This document shows, one piece after another, positions 26,896 to 35,954 of a stretch of DNA of 64,000 nucleotides. Positions within the stretch are counted from its first letter, which is position 1. Each line of letters opens with the position of its first letter. Location: assembly GCF_000013725.1 (NCBI RefSeq), contig NC_007955.1, positions 248,001-312,000 of the forward strand, written 5' to 3'. The translations under genes and the position numbers were made by a program. The notes beneath the pieces were generated by a model. The model did no database searches. It was not told the DNA's origin and saw only the letters and a list, made by a program, of their open reading frames with translations. The stretch is from Methanococcoides burtonii DSM 6242. Its GTDB lineage: Archaea > Halobacteriota > Methanosarcinia > Methanosarcinales > Methanosarcinaceae.

Positions 26896-27519
26896 ATGAA
26901 ATATGAGCAGAATCTAGATAAAGTCAAATTTGAGATAATCATCTCAGGAAGATCGAATGTTGGTAAATCTTCCATAATAAGAGAGCTCACCGGCAAACAA
27001 GTAAAGGTGGGAAAACGCCCCGGAGTTACACTAAAACCGACACAGATCCTTCTTTCCGATATGTTGATAACAGACCTGCCCGGTTTTGGGTTCATGAGCG
27101 GTGTAAAGGACAGAAAGCAGGACATTGTAAAAGACCAGATCGTCCGCTACATAGAGAACAATGCAGATAGAATAAAGATCGCAGTAATTGTTACTGATTC
27201 AGTTTCATTTGTCGATGTCGTTGAACGTTGGGAAAGCCGGAATGAGATCCCAATAGATATCGAGATCTTCGACTTTTTCAATGAGCTTGGATTCGACACT
27301 ATCATAGCCGTCAACAAGATGGACCGTATAAAAGATATACACCATGATGAAAGGCTTGATGCTATCGTTGAAAAATTTGGGTTATCGTCCCCATGGAAAC
27401 AGTGGAACTATATCATTGCACCCACCAGTGCTAAAAAAGGAGACATCAAAAGCCTTAAAGGACTTCTTAGAAAACGCCTCCACGAAGAAAAAAGAGATGA
27501 TCTTTTCAAGTATATCTGA
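26896..27519 (+). CDS. engB: EngB-type GTPase
   Basis: The 207-residue GTP-binding protein has the G1 loop GRSNVGKS (about residues 17-24), DLPGFG (G3), NKMD (G4) and TSAK (G5) in the right order, with the closing helix typical of EngB. In bacteria EngB/YihA assists large-ribosomal-subunit assembly, and the archaeal form is assumed to act likewise. It starts at ATG 26896 after GGGAG and lies 64 bp after the secreted pair, possibly on the same transcript. It converges on the radical SAM gene with a 14-bp gap. Confidence 0.92.
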   Translation: MKYEQNLDKVKFEIIISGRSNVGKSSIIRELTGKQVKVGKRPGVTLKPTQILLSDMLITDLPGFGFMSGVKDRKQDIVKDQIVRYIENNADRIKIAVIVTDSVSFVDVVERWESRNEIPIDIEIFDFFNELGFDTIIAVNKMDRIKDIHHDERLDAIVEKFGLSSPWKQWNYIIAPTSAKKGDIKSLKGLLRKRLHEEKRDDLFKYI

Positions 27520-27533
27520 AATTGAACCAGATA

Positions 27534-28154
27534 TTACCTTACGTGAAAAGCAGCACCAATCTCGTGTGCTATTTTTTCACATTTCAGAATATCAACATCA
27601 TTAAAACCTACGACAGTCATACGGGACTCAATTCCAGCATTTACTGCTTCTTTTGTAAACTCGAGCATTGCCTCATATGCATTTTCAAGATCAGGCTGGC
27701 ACAGCTCATCATATCTTTCCTTAGATTCAGCATTAAGGCTTACTGATACTTCATCAAGGCCAGCATCCTTAAGTTCAGAGATAACATCCCTTTCAGGATG
27801 TAGTAATTGAGCATGTCCATTGGTATCGATCCGCACCTTCATTCCATGCTCTTTGAGCCATCTTGTCACCTCGAGTACAATATCCAACCTTATAGTCGGT
27901 TCACCAAAGCCAGTGAAAACTACCTCCCGATAGATTTCAAGGTCAAGAGATCCGAGTTTATCCAGTATCTCATCGAGAGAAGGTTCTTTAGTAAGTCGAA
28001 GATTCGACCCATAAATGCCATCAGATATATCACGAATGCAAAAAACACAGTTTGCACTGCATCTATTGGTAATGTTAAGATAGAGATTATCATGTCCCTC
28101 ATAACAAAGAGTTCCGACACCTGCAATATCCCCATTTAATTTATCTCCGATCAT
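27534..28154 (-). CDS. TatD-linked-type radical SAM protein
   Basis: The 206-residue protein has the radical SAM motif CSANCVFC near residue 32, then FTGFGEPTIRLD for SAM binding, and IDTNGH. The segments NLYLNITNRCSANC and IYGSNLRL match the small radical SAM family usually encoded beside, or fused to, TatD nucleases. No TatD gene is adjacent here. The reaction is unknown. Its start overlaps the end of the GGCT gene by four bases. Confidence 0.8.
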   Translation of the reverse strand: MIGDKLNGDIAGVGTLCYEGHDNLYLNITNRCSANCVFCIRDISDGIYGSNLRLTKEPSLDEILDKLGSLDLEIYREVVFTGFGEPTIRLDIVLEVTRWLKEHGMKVRIDTNGHAQLLHPERDVISELKDAGLDEVSVSLNAESKERYDELCQPDLENAYEAMLEFTKEAVNAGIESRMTVVGFNDVDILKCEKIAHEIGAAFHVR

Positions 28155-28519
28155 TCGTAATTGTCTCCTTTATCTTTTTGCCATGTCCCCGAAGTGATAG
28201 ATGGACACCCTTCATGGGATACATATTCTGACAGGAAATACATCCATGCAATTGAACTGTCTTGTAAAACGACTTCCTCCCTGCTGAACCATTCCCCTTC
28301 AAATGCATCAATGTCGGACAATGTACTGTCATCAACATTGAATAATTCACCATCAATGGTCGATACAGGAACATCTTTAACGACTGCAGGGAAATCACCC
28401 ATATCAAGTATCTGAAACTTCTTTTCGGTACAAGTTTCCAAAACAAATGTTGACCTTTCCAGAAGATGGTGGTTCACATAGCCTCTTTTCAAAGTGCCAT
28501 AGACAAAAAGGAGATTCAT
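28151..28519 (-). CDS. Gamma-glutamylcyclotransferase-like (AIG2) protein
   Basis: The 122-residue product opens with the family signature LLFVYGTLKRGYVNHHLL, which forms the substrate-binding loop, and has the conserved acidic DAFEGEW segment at about residue 73 that holds the catalytic Glu. Such proteins release 5-oxoproline from gamma-glutamyl amines. The actual substrate in a methanogen, which lacks glutathione, is unknown. It overlaps both neighbours by four bases, so the three genes from GGR to the radical SAM protein form a tight operon. Confidence 0.85.
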   Translation of the reverse strand: MNLLFVYGTLKRGYVNHHLLERSTFVLETCTEKKFQILDMGDFPAVVKDVPVSTIDGELFNVDDSTLSDIDAFEGEWFSREEVVLQDSSIAWMYFLSEYVSHEGCPSITSGTWQKDKGDNYE

Positions 28520-29706
28520 TTTATCCCAAAGTTCATCTTGATGAGACCTTTACGAACAACATCCGGCAACTGTCCACATTGCATAGCTTTCATATGCTCA
28601 GGGTCGATCATCTTGATCGCAGCCGACATCATGGAATCGGAGCGCATAAGATTATCCATGAGCTTTCGCACATAGACCGCTGTTTTTATCTCGAGTCCCA
28701 TCTCACGCCTCCAGCGCTCCTCATAATCCTGCAAAGCACACTTGCCCTCGAGGAATTCAGCTGCAGTCTGACCTGCGATCTTACCCCCAACCATTGCAGT
28801 AGATATCCCCCCTCCATTGGTCGCTATTATGTGACCTGCTGCATCCCCGGCCACAAGAGTGTCCTTTGTAGCAGTTACTTTGGGAGCACCACCTACCGGG
28901 ACAAGACCGGATACGACTGAAATAATAGAAGCTCCATCAAGCTTTCGACTTGCTATCGGGTGCTCATACATGAACCTTTCAAGATAATCCCTTGCAGACA
29001 ATCCGTTCCTGAACAGCACTTCCCTTATACCAACGCCTATATTTGCAGTATCCCCACCCTGAGAGATTATCCATGCATACCCACCGGGCACATAATCTTT
29101 ACCAAAGTACATCTCAACAGCTTCACGGTCGATATCCACACAACTTACCTCATACTCAAAAGCAGTACCAGTTCCCATAGGATCATGATCCCTCACCAAT
29201 CCCTTTGCCCTACCAACCGTGGAATTCGGACCATCCGCCCCAATGAGAACTTTACCACTAATAGAATGTGTCCCAAAAACACCATCTACATCAACAGAAG
29301 TACCGTTGACCTCAAGAACATTGGTCCCTATCATTACATCCGCACCACAACGCCCTGCTTCCTTTGCAAGATATTTGTCGAACCTCCGTCTGTCGATGGC
29401 ATCAGCATCCACCTCAAACTCCTTGGAATATCCATTCGGAGCGATAAAACGTTGTACACTGCTTGTAGTGTGAATGCAGTCTGCAGGAATGTCCTCAAGC
29501 AAATAAGGAAGTTGTGCATTTGGTACAAGCTCCTGTAAAGTGTCCAGATGAGGAAGGAAGCCACCACATTGAAGTGGCAATCCTATATCCTTTTTCTTTT
29601 CAATGAGAAGTACAGAAGCACCTGCTTTTGCAGCATAGGCTGCAGCAGTTGAACCGGCAGGTCCGGCACCAACAATGATAATGTCATATGATTCATCAGG
29701 CGTCAT
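28516..29706 (-). CDS. Digeranylgeranylglycerophospholipid reductase
   Basis: The 396-residue flavoprotein saturates the geranylgeranyl chains of archaeal membrane lipids. The FAD-binding dinucleotide fold is at the N-terminus (IIVGAGPAGSTAAAYAAKAG), with the conserved LPLQCGG segment near residue 45, PGGYAWII, and the second FAD site LVAGDAAGHIIATNGGGI. The size matches archaeal GGR. It is the first gene of the three-gene operon. The start is ATG at 29706. Confidence 0.92.
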   Translation of the reverse strand: MTPDESYDIIIVGAGPAGSTAAAYAAKAGASVLLIEKKKDIGLPLQCGGFLPHLDTLQELVPNAQLPYLLEDIPADCIHTTSSVQRFIAPNGYSKEFEVDADAIDRRRFDKYLAKEAGRCGADVMIGTNVLEVNGTSVDVDGVFGTHSISGKVLIGADGPNSTVGRAKGLVRDHDPMGTGTAFEYEVSCVDIDREAVEMYFGKDYVPGGYAWIISQGGDTANIGVGIREVLFRNGLSARDYLERFMYEHPIASRKLDGASIISVVSGLVPVGGAPKVTATKDTLVAGDAAGHIIATNGGGISTAMVGGKIAGQTAAEFLEGKCALQDYEERWRREMGLEIKTAVYVRKLMDNLMRSDSMMSAAIKMIDPEHMKAMQCGQLPDVVRKGLIKMNFGIK

Positions 29707-29907
29707 GAGAATGTGTCCTATAATAGCGATATATTATAAATGTGTTTCAATGAGAAACAACTATTAGAATAGATGAGAACAAGACCACCAAATCAAGATG
29801 ATATCAGAAGAAGATTCAAATCGAATGCAAGAAGATCAAAAGACTGTCAGTAAATGGTATGAAGAAAGATCACTCCTTCTTTCACACCAGATATGAACAC
29901 TGAGAAA

Positions 29908-30123
29908 TTACTCAGCGACTTCGCCGAATGCGAACTTGCGCATTACTTTTGTTACCTTGATGGTAACTTCGTCACCGACGGAGGTGTTAGGTACAAAGAC
30001 TACAAAACCGCTTACTCTTGCGATTCCATCTCCTTCCCTTGCAATATCTTCAATTGTCACTTCGTAAGTCTCGCCAGCTTCTACTGGTGCAGTGGATTCC
30101 ATGTTATTAAACAAACTTTTCAC
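29908..30123 (-). CDS. TRAM-domain RNA-binding protein
   Basis: The protein of about 70 residues is almost only a TRAM domain: YEVTIEDIAREGDGIARVSGFVVFVPNTSVGDEVTIKV and FAFGEVAE fill the expected positions. TRAM proteins of methanogens bind RNA and act as cold-responsive RNA chaperones in Methanosarcinales. The frame opens with GTG at 30123, and an ATG at 30102 is the alternative start. A stand-alone gene with a long leader fits post-transcriptional control, though none is shown. Confidence 0.92.
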   Translation of the reverse strand: MKSLFNNMESTAPVEAGETYEVTIEDIAREGDGIARVSGFVVFVPNTSVGDEVTIKVTKVMRKFAFGEVAE

Positions 30124-30306
30124 GTCCTTTTATTGATGCTAAAAAGAACTAACTAAACCGGAACATAATGGAAGAAAGCAGCACATACATGAGTAAATAC
30201 TATTTAATGCCTTACGTTTGAAGTAGAAAGTTATACTTTGAAGCAGTTATAATAATGGAACATATTTAATATAAGCATTTTGGTCAAATAAAAAAAGAAA
30301 GGAGTG

Positions 30307-30765
30307 TTAATAACCCCCACCAACCTGCAGTATTTCAAAGTCCATATTGTCAGGAACTGAAGCTTTGAACACAAACACATTGCACCTCAGATTTCTCGCC
30401 TCTGTTATTGCATGTTTTTGAGAATCAGAAATGTCACCATCTACAGATTTTATACAGAACATCTTATTGTTATTATTGTTCACAAGGAAATCAAGGTCAT
30501 CGGAATAGGCTTTGAGGAAATCCACAAGCTCTTTGAACTCCTGCCATTTACTGCACATATGAATGCTTTTTGAAGACGAGTTCTCCACATACCAGTCTTT
30601 ACTCATATAGGGATATGCATTGTACTGATCAACAAGCTCGTCATAAATTTTGTATAGCTTATCAGCATCGCGTTTCAGGTTGACCCATTTCCATCCCTGT
30701 TGAGCAAAATAGCTTGCAGCCATTATCTCAACGATCAGTTCCTTATCATCATTTTGCAATTTCAT
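30307..30765 (-). CDS. Uncharacterised 152-residue protein paired with the DHPS-related gene
   Basis: The soluble protein is rich in aromatic and charged residues, with a predominantly helical first half and a C-terminal alternating strand/helix region (HAITEARNLRCNVFVFKASV). I recognise no family and no catalytic motif beyond two scattered cysteines. It starts 15 bp after the DHPS-related gene ends, so the two are probably cotranscribed and may share a pathway. Confidence 0.6.
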   Translation of the reverse strand: MKLQNDDKELIVEIMAASYFAQQGWKWVNLKRDADKLYKIYDELVDQYNAYPYMSKDWYVENSSSKSIHMCSKWQEFKELVDFLKAYSDDLDFLVNNNNNKMFCIKSVDGDISDSQKHAITEARNLRCNVFVFKASVPDNMDFEILQVGGGY

Positions 30766-30780
30766 CCTAACACCTAAAGA

Positions 30781-32250
30781 TCAAAGATCATCGTCCTGTG
30801 AATAGCTCCTACCAAGACGTAAGGCTATTTCAGCCTTTTTAATTTCACACCCAAGATAACCGGCATGGTCGAGTTTTGATATGAGACCCATTTTAATTAT
30901 GGTATCAATAACTTCTTTTGCAGTTCTCCCTGTGACAGTCACATCTTCATGCTCTGCAACGATAATACCGCCACCACATTCATCTGAAACAATCCCTATA
31001 CGGAACGGTCCAAGTGGATCAAGTTCCCATCCTGCAAATCGTTTTGCAGAAAGAGACCCCTCAGGAATAGTAACATCCGGACGCCGCCTTTTCTCCTTAA
31101 GCACCAAAAGGTCAAGTCCAAGGTCCTTCGGAGAACTTTCCCTCATTAAAGCAAGTGCCATCATCTTGGCGCCAGTATTAAGTTCAGCAATAGAACCTCT
31201 CGTCTTCTCACTGAACTCCGGAGTGAACAAAATGCAGGAACCTACCTCTGCAGCCAGCCCGCAAAGAGTGGCATTCACTCCAATAGAATCGGCATCAATG
31301 AGTTCGGTCACATTACCAGCACCGAAGAAGATCGGCATCCCGGGATATTCGTTATGAAAACGTACATACCTGACAATTGAATCAACAAACCCATGTCCAA
31401 TGGGATCAAGCACGGGGTCTGCAATCAAATTCGCAATGCCAGCATCCCTTGCAGCCTGAATATTATGCACAAGGCTCTCAAAGCTGTTCCCGGCATCAGG
31501 AATGACTACCGCAGTAACTCCTGCTTCTGCGACATCATTCCCGACAATATCAATATTACTGGAATTAAGGCTCAATACCAGATCGACGCCTTCATCCAAT
31601 GCAGCTTTTAATAGGTCGGGGTCCAGCGTATCAATGCTAACAGGAACCGTTGAAACCTTACGAGCTACACGAACTGTATTTCTGACATCTTTGGCAGATG
31701 CCGTCAGAGAAGCTCCAAGGTCAATTATATCTGCACCCTTTTTAATAAATTCAGTAACTTTTAGGGATAAAGCGTCCCCCTCGAATCCAGTCGCATCAAC
31801 GATCTCTGCCATGACCTTCATTCGAGAACCGCCACCAAGCTTTACATCACCAAGCATTGCAAGCATGTCAGCACTGCTTTCCAGTTCTACAAGTGATTCA
31901 AGTGCAAGCTCCTTCCAGATATCAGAAAGAAGTTCACATGCAGGAATCTCGAGTGAAAGATCCACCTCATCAACGAACTTGAGTACATTCCCAATATCAT
32001 AAGCATGTTTAGGACCAAGAAAAACCTTGCACCCAAGTCTTTTTGACACCAGAGTAAAATCACCGGATGCGAAACCCGGGACTAATATAACATCATATTT
32101 CCCCTTTTCCTCCTTAAGAGCAGAAAGCAATCTGTGAGGAGTTATAAATGCAGCAACATCGACATCGAGTACGAGAACATCAGCATTATCACCAACAGAA
32201 GACCTCACAGTCATTTCTGCAAGCTTACCTGTAGCGATTAGAACTTTCAT
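30781..32250 (-). CDS. Dihydropteroate synthase-related protein (methanopterin synthesis)
   Basis: Residues of about 140-400 form a pterin-binding TIM barrel like dihydropteroate synthase, with MAEIVDATGFEGDALSL, GADIIDLGASLT and VPVSIDTLDPDLL in order. The first 140 and last 90 residues are archaeal extensions, as in the MJ0107-type family thought to couple a pterin to the arylamine in tetrahydromethanopterin synthesis. The length of 489 residues matches that family. Next downstream is an unknown gene of 152 residues. Confidence 0.88.
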   Translation of the reverse strand: MKVLIATGKLAEMTVRSSVGDNADVLVLDVDVAAFITPHRLLSALKEEKGKYDVILVPGFASGDFTLVSKRLGCKVFLGPKHAYDIGNVLKFVDEVDLSLEIPACELLSDIWKELALESLVELESSADMLAMLGDVKLGGGSRMKVMAEIVDATGFEGDALSLKVTEFIKKGADIIDLGASLTASAKDVRNTVRVARKVSTVPVSIDTLDPDLLKAALDEGVDLVLSLNSSNIDIVGNDVAEAGVTAVVIPDAGNSFESLVHNIQAARDAGIANLIADPVLDPIGHGFVDSIVRYVRFHNEYPGMPIFFGAGNVTELIDADSIGVNATLCGLAAEVGSCILFTPEFSEKTRGSIAELNTGAKMMALALMRESSPKDLGLDLLVLKEKRRRPDVTIPEGSLSAKRFAGWELDPLGPFRIGIVSDECGGGIIVAEHEDVTVTGRTAKEVIDTIIKMGLISKLDHAGYLGCEIKKAEIALRLGRSYSQDDDL

Positions 32251-32355
32251 GGACTTAGATTCCCTGCATTCTAAAAAAGAATATCTATAGATACCGATTG
32301 AAAATTAAAAAAGTATATGTTGACCGAAAATATCCGTTCCGATCAACGTATGACA

Positions 32356-33540
32356 TTACTGGATTATATCTATAATAGAGCCGCCAAAGGATGCCTGTGA
32401 ACCCATAGGTTCAACAATTGTGCGGCGACCTCGCTCTGCACGAGTAAAGGATGGTTTTGAGTGTGAGCTTGTGTTCTTAGCAACATTTTCGACCATACCA
32501 CTCTGGAACTGTGGACCAAGGACCTGTGAGGACTGAACACCTGTCATGATAGCCATGACACGCACCTTTCCTTCAAAGTCATCCCTTATACGTGCTCCCC
32601 AGATAACGTTTGCATCTGGTGAAAGTTCATATGTAAGGGATGCTGCGATCTCTTCTGCTTCCTTCAGGCTGAGGTCAGGACCACCTGTGATGTGCACAAG
32701 ACTTCCTGTAGCGCCTCTGTAATCAACATCGAGGAGTGGGTGGTTAAGTGCTGTGCGAACAACATCAGTGCTCTTGTCCTGATTCTTGCTGTCACCAACG
32801 AGCATGACCGCAACGCCGCCACAGCCCATGATAGCCCTGATATCAGCGTAATCAAGATTGATAAGGGATGGCTGAGTGATAGTTTCAGTAATACCCTTAA
32901 CGGTCTCAGCGATAAGCTGATCCATTACAGAGAATGCCTGCTCTATAGGAAGGTTTGGAACATAGTCCAGAAGCCTGTTATTATCAAGAACGATCACTGT
33001 GTCAGCTGCACTGCGGAATGTATCGAGACCTTCTTCAGCCTTGACGGTACGCGCACGCTCTACTCTGAAAGGACTGGATACCATACCAACAACGATAGCT
33101 CCCTGTTCCTTTGCGATCTCTGCAACAACTGGTGCAACACCAGTACCGGTTCCTCCGCCCATTCCAGCAGTAATGAAAACAAGATCGCTCTCTTTGAATA
33201 TCTCTTCAAGAGTGCCACGTGCAAGTTCTGCAGCCTTGGCACCAACCTCAGGATAGCCACCTGCCCCAAGACCCCTTGTGAGAGTCTTACCGACGAGGAT
33301 CTTCTTGTCAGCACGAATATGGTCCAGATGTTGCTTGTCAGTATTGATAGCAATGGTCTCTGCACCTTCAATGCCGATATTATATAAGCGATTAATAGTG
33401 TTATTTCCAGCACCACCGCATCCAACGATGGTAATCCTGGGCATACCGAAGCCTTCGAATTTGTCGTCTTCTGTAACTGACTGCCTGTACTCTTTCTCTT
33501 TCTCTGTGTGTTTTAGTGCTTCCTGTACTATAGACTGCAT
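32356..33540 (-). CDS. ftsZ: Cell division protein FtsZ
   Basis: FtsZ polymerises with GTP into the division ring. The T1 loop GCGGAGNNT, the tubulin signature GGGTGTG and the T7-type region [10 protein letters not shown] are all present, along with a C-terminal tail ending in a short hydrophobic peptide. I start at ATG 33540, which lies behind GAGGGG, rather than the ATG two codons earlier. A promoter region of about 500 bp without genes precedes it. Confidence 0.96.
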   Translation of the reverse strand: MQSIVQEALKHTEKEKEYRQSVTEDDKFEGFGMPRITIVGCGGAGNNTINRLYNIGIEGAETIAINTDKQHLDHIRADKKILVGKTLTRGLGAGGYPEVGAKAAELARGTLEEIFKESDLVFITAGMGGGTGTGVAPVVAEIAKEQGAIVVGMVSSPFRVERARTVKAEEGLDTFRSAADTVIVLDNNRLLDYVPNLPIEQAFSVMDQLIAETVKGITETITQPSLINLDYADIRAIMGCGGVAVMLVGDSKNQDKSTDVVRTALNHPLLDVDYRGATGSLVHITGGPDLSLKEAEEIAASLTYELSPDANVIWGARIRDDFEGKVRVMAIMTGVQSSQVLGPQFQSGMVENVAKNTSSHSKPSFTRAERGRRTIVEPMGSQASFGGSIIDIIQ

Positions 33541-34079
33541 GTTCATCCCCTCTCTTGGATTTGCATTCTAATGCAAATTATGCGCATTACTAAGTATTGA
33601 CCAAATTAGCTTAATACGAATTGACTGTTCTACTCTCTTTTGCCAGGTTTCCCCGACACCACCCGTGTTGTAAGCAGATGGTTATTAGATCAGACTAAAA
33701 TTGAACGGAACAACTTAAACACTATCGGATAAACCGACATTATTCGATCAATTATCGCCTTCTCTTGATATAAGACATCATCTGACATAAAGATAGATCA
33801 AACTGAACTATGTCAGTTAAACCTGCCCTCATAAGACTGTCTTCAGACATAGTATTTATAAATTGTAATATATAAGCTTATCGACAATTGTCGCAAAGCA
33901 CTTGGAGATTACTGCAATCGATTTTTAAAATTCGTCCATATTCAAGTTCTGGTATTGTCGAATATATGATATTCCAATATATTAATATTCATTACTAAAT
34001 ACACACCAAATAACTTTATTAAGCATTAAGAGAGATAATACAAATTAACTATATATTATATTTTAAAGGACATGATAAA
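33541..34079. other. Divergent intergenic region between ftsZ and the AIM24 gene
   Basis: About 540 bp carry no credible gene. The stretch next to ftsZ is mixed, with a short GACACCACCCGTGTT hairpin near 33655-33670. The half next to the AIM24 gene is AT-rich, with several TATA-like stretches around 33850 and 34040. Promoters for both divergent genes must lie here, and the ftsZ leader may be long. Confidence 0.45.
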
Positions 34080-34775
34080 ATGCCAAGATATTCAATAGAA
34101 GAATTCGTAAACGAAACTGGACAAAAGGATAAAGGAGAAGGTTTATTCGAACTTGAACGCGACAGGATGCTCGAACTGAACCTTAATGGCCGTGTCTGGA
34201 CCAAAAGGGGCTCAATGGTAGCATACCTTGGTAACGTCAAATTCACAAGAGAGGGTATACTGGAACACGGTGTCGGCAAACTTTTGAAAAAAGCAGTGAC
34301 TGGAGAAGGTATAAGCCTCACAAAAGCAGAAGGACAGGGTAAAGTATACCTTGCAGATGCCGGAAAGAAGATATCCATAATAAACCTTGACAATGAAGCA
34401 ATATTCGTTAACGGAAACGATCTTCTGGCATTCGAAGAAACTATAGGATGGGACATCAAGATGATGAAAAAAGTAACCGGCATAATGGCAGGCGGACTTT
34501 TTAATGTAAAGCTTGAAGGCACCGGAATGGTAGCCATAACCACACATTACGACCCAGTCACACTCAAAGTTACAAAGGATACACCAGTATTTACCGATCC
34601 AAACGCCACAGTTGCATGGTCCGGCAATCTTTCCCCCGACCTTAAAACAGATGTGTCATTAAAATCATTTGTCGGACGCTCAAGTGGCGAAAGTATACAG
34701 ATGTCTTTCAAAGGTGAAGGATTTGTTGTGATCCAACCTTATGAAGAGATACCATTCCAGCAGCCAGTAGCATAA
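34080..34775 (+). CDS. AIM24/TIGR00266-family protein
   Basis: The 231-residue protein is beta-rich, with glycine-punctuated turns. The blocks [40 protein letters not shown] and [19 protein letters not shown] match the AIM24 family, a tryptophan-RNA-binding-attenuator-like fold. Its molecular role is unknown in archaea. The start is ATG at 34080 after AAAGGA. It stands alone. Confidence 0.85.
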   Translation: MPRYSIEEFVNETGQKDKGEGLFELERDRMLELNLNGRVWTKRGSMVAYLGNVKFTREGILEHGVGKLLKKAVTGEGISLTKAEGQGKVYLADAGKKISIINLDNEAIFVNGNDLLAFEETIGWDIKMMKKVTGIMAGGLFNVKLEGTGMVAITTHYDPVTLKVTKDTPVFTDPNATVAWSGNLSPDLKTDVSLKSFVGRSSGESIQMSFKGEGFVVIQPYEEIPFQQPVA

Positions 34776-34842
34776 AAAGACTATTTTAATAATGGCAGAC
34801 CAAACGGTACTGCCAAATATTTTTCAAAGCATGTTATCACAT

Positions 34843-35556
34843 TCAGCCTTTTGTAATACATTCATATTGCATATCAGCACGCGTTATCTGAGGAATGGTG
34901 CCCCACATACCCATGTGCTCTCCCTGAATAACGACTGCACCATCGATATTAATAATCGAACTTATAGTATCGAACGCATTTTCCACGCCCTCATGTCCTA
35001 TGCCTGTTGCATTGGACAGTTCGGTAGCTGCTGAATCTGCCAGGGATACATCATCTGAAAAAACTACGGCAGCATCTGCACACCCGAAATTGATAGAGGG
35101 ACCAACTGTACCAGAAGACGTACATATACCACGAATGTGATCAGAAGGCTCGAGTGTGAACCCAATGTTCCTTATAGAGGACTGACCGGCATATATCCCT
35201 ATAACTATAGGCCTGTCGTTGAGAAACGCAATGTCCCCCCCATTATCGACAATTGCAGAAGTCGCACCGGCATCGACCATTGATCCAACTGCAAGTGCCG
35301 CTATCGTACCCGCAACTGCGGACATGGGACCGATGCCCACGGAATTGCCGGCAGCAACGAGCCTTTTGACAACTTCAGGAGCATCACTTGAACATTCATA
35401 GGGTTCAAGAGTTACTTTAAAATAAGGATCAGAGCGGATGTATTCCTCAAGTTTCAGCCGGTGTACGGCTATGGACTCTTTCGCTAGCTCTATATAGGAC
35501 TGATCATCCGCAACTATCGTCACGATAGTTTCCTTTAACTGAAAATGTTCTTTCAT
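34843..35556 (-). CDS. UPF0280 (ApbE-related) protein of the homocysteine operon
   Basis: The product of about 237 residues has the UPF0280 motifs [27 protein letters not shown] and [20 protein letters not shown], which place it near the ApbE flavin-transferase superfamily. It is the last gene of an operon with the NIL-ferredoxin and the DUF39 protein that make homocysteine in methanogens, and may assist them. ATG at 35556 was chosen over the TTG two codons before it. Confidence 0.85.
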   Translation of the reverse strand: MKEHFQLKETIVTIVADDQSYIELAKESIAVHRLKLEEYIRSDPYFKVTLEPYECSSDAPEVVKRLVAAGNSVGIGPMSAVAGTIAALAVGSMVDAGATSAIVDNGGDIAFLNDRPIVIGIYAGQSSIRNIGFTLEPSDHIRGICTSSGTVGPSINFGCADAAVVFSDDVSLADSAATELSNATGIGHEGVENAFDTISSIINIDGAVVIQGEHMGMWGTIPQITRADMQYECITKG

Positions 35557-35565
35557 ATTCAACTG

Positions 35566-35952
35566 TCACTGCCCAAGAACCAGAGCATTATGTGGGCACA
35601 TGGTCAGACAGGTACCACACTGGATGCACTTGTCAGTATCGACCTCCAGACTCCAGTCGTCAGCAAAGGAAAATACCCCTACAGGACAAACAGATATGCA
35701 TGCACCGCATTCCACACATTCTTCCTCGTCTCTGCTGATGGGAGTATCAAGAACTACGACTTCGGCACCTTTCTTCACAAGAGAATCCCGGATCTTCCCG
35801 AACTGTTCAGAAGGAATATCAGCTACGACCTCACCATGAGTGGTGTCATAGTGTGCCTGCGAAATGTTCAGAAGAGCACCGGTTTCGATAATAGCCTCCG
35901 CCAATATCGGTTTTGCAACAATGGCAGATTCAATGCTTATCTTTATCTTCAT
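35566..35952 (-). CDS. NIL-domain ferredoxin of homocysteine synthesis
   Basis: Residues 1-75 form a NIL domain (substrate or metal-binding ferredoxin-like fold). The rest carries two [4Fe-4S] motifs, CVECGACISVCPVG and CIQCGTCLTMCPHN. The homologous Methanosarcina acetivorans protein works with the DUF39 protein to build homocysteine from aspartate semialdehyde and a sulfur donor. The gene lies two bases after the DUF39 gene, indicating coupled translation. Confidence 0.92.
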   Translation of the reverse strand: MKIKISIESAIVAKPILAEAIIETGALLNISQAHYDTTHGEVVADIPSEQFGKIRDSLVKKGAEVVVLDTPISRDEEECVECGACISVCPVGVFSFADDWSLEVDTDKCIQCGTCLTMCPHNALVLGQ

Positions 35953-35954
35953 CT

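Noticed and set aside
29707-29907. Possible gene in the gap between GGR and the TRAM gene
   Set aside because: Only short frames without ribosome sites are present; it most likely holds the GGR promoter and the TRAM transcript end.
34792-35034. 80-codon plus-strand frame opposite the UPF0280 gene
   Set aside because: It lies antisense to a well-supported conserved gene and has no ribosome site or protein-like conservation.
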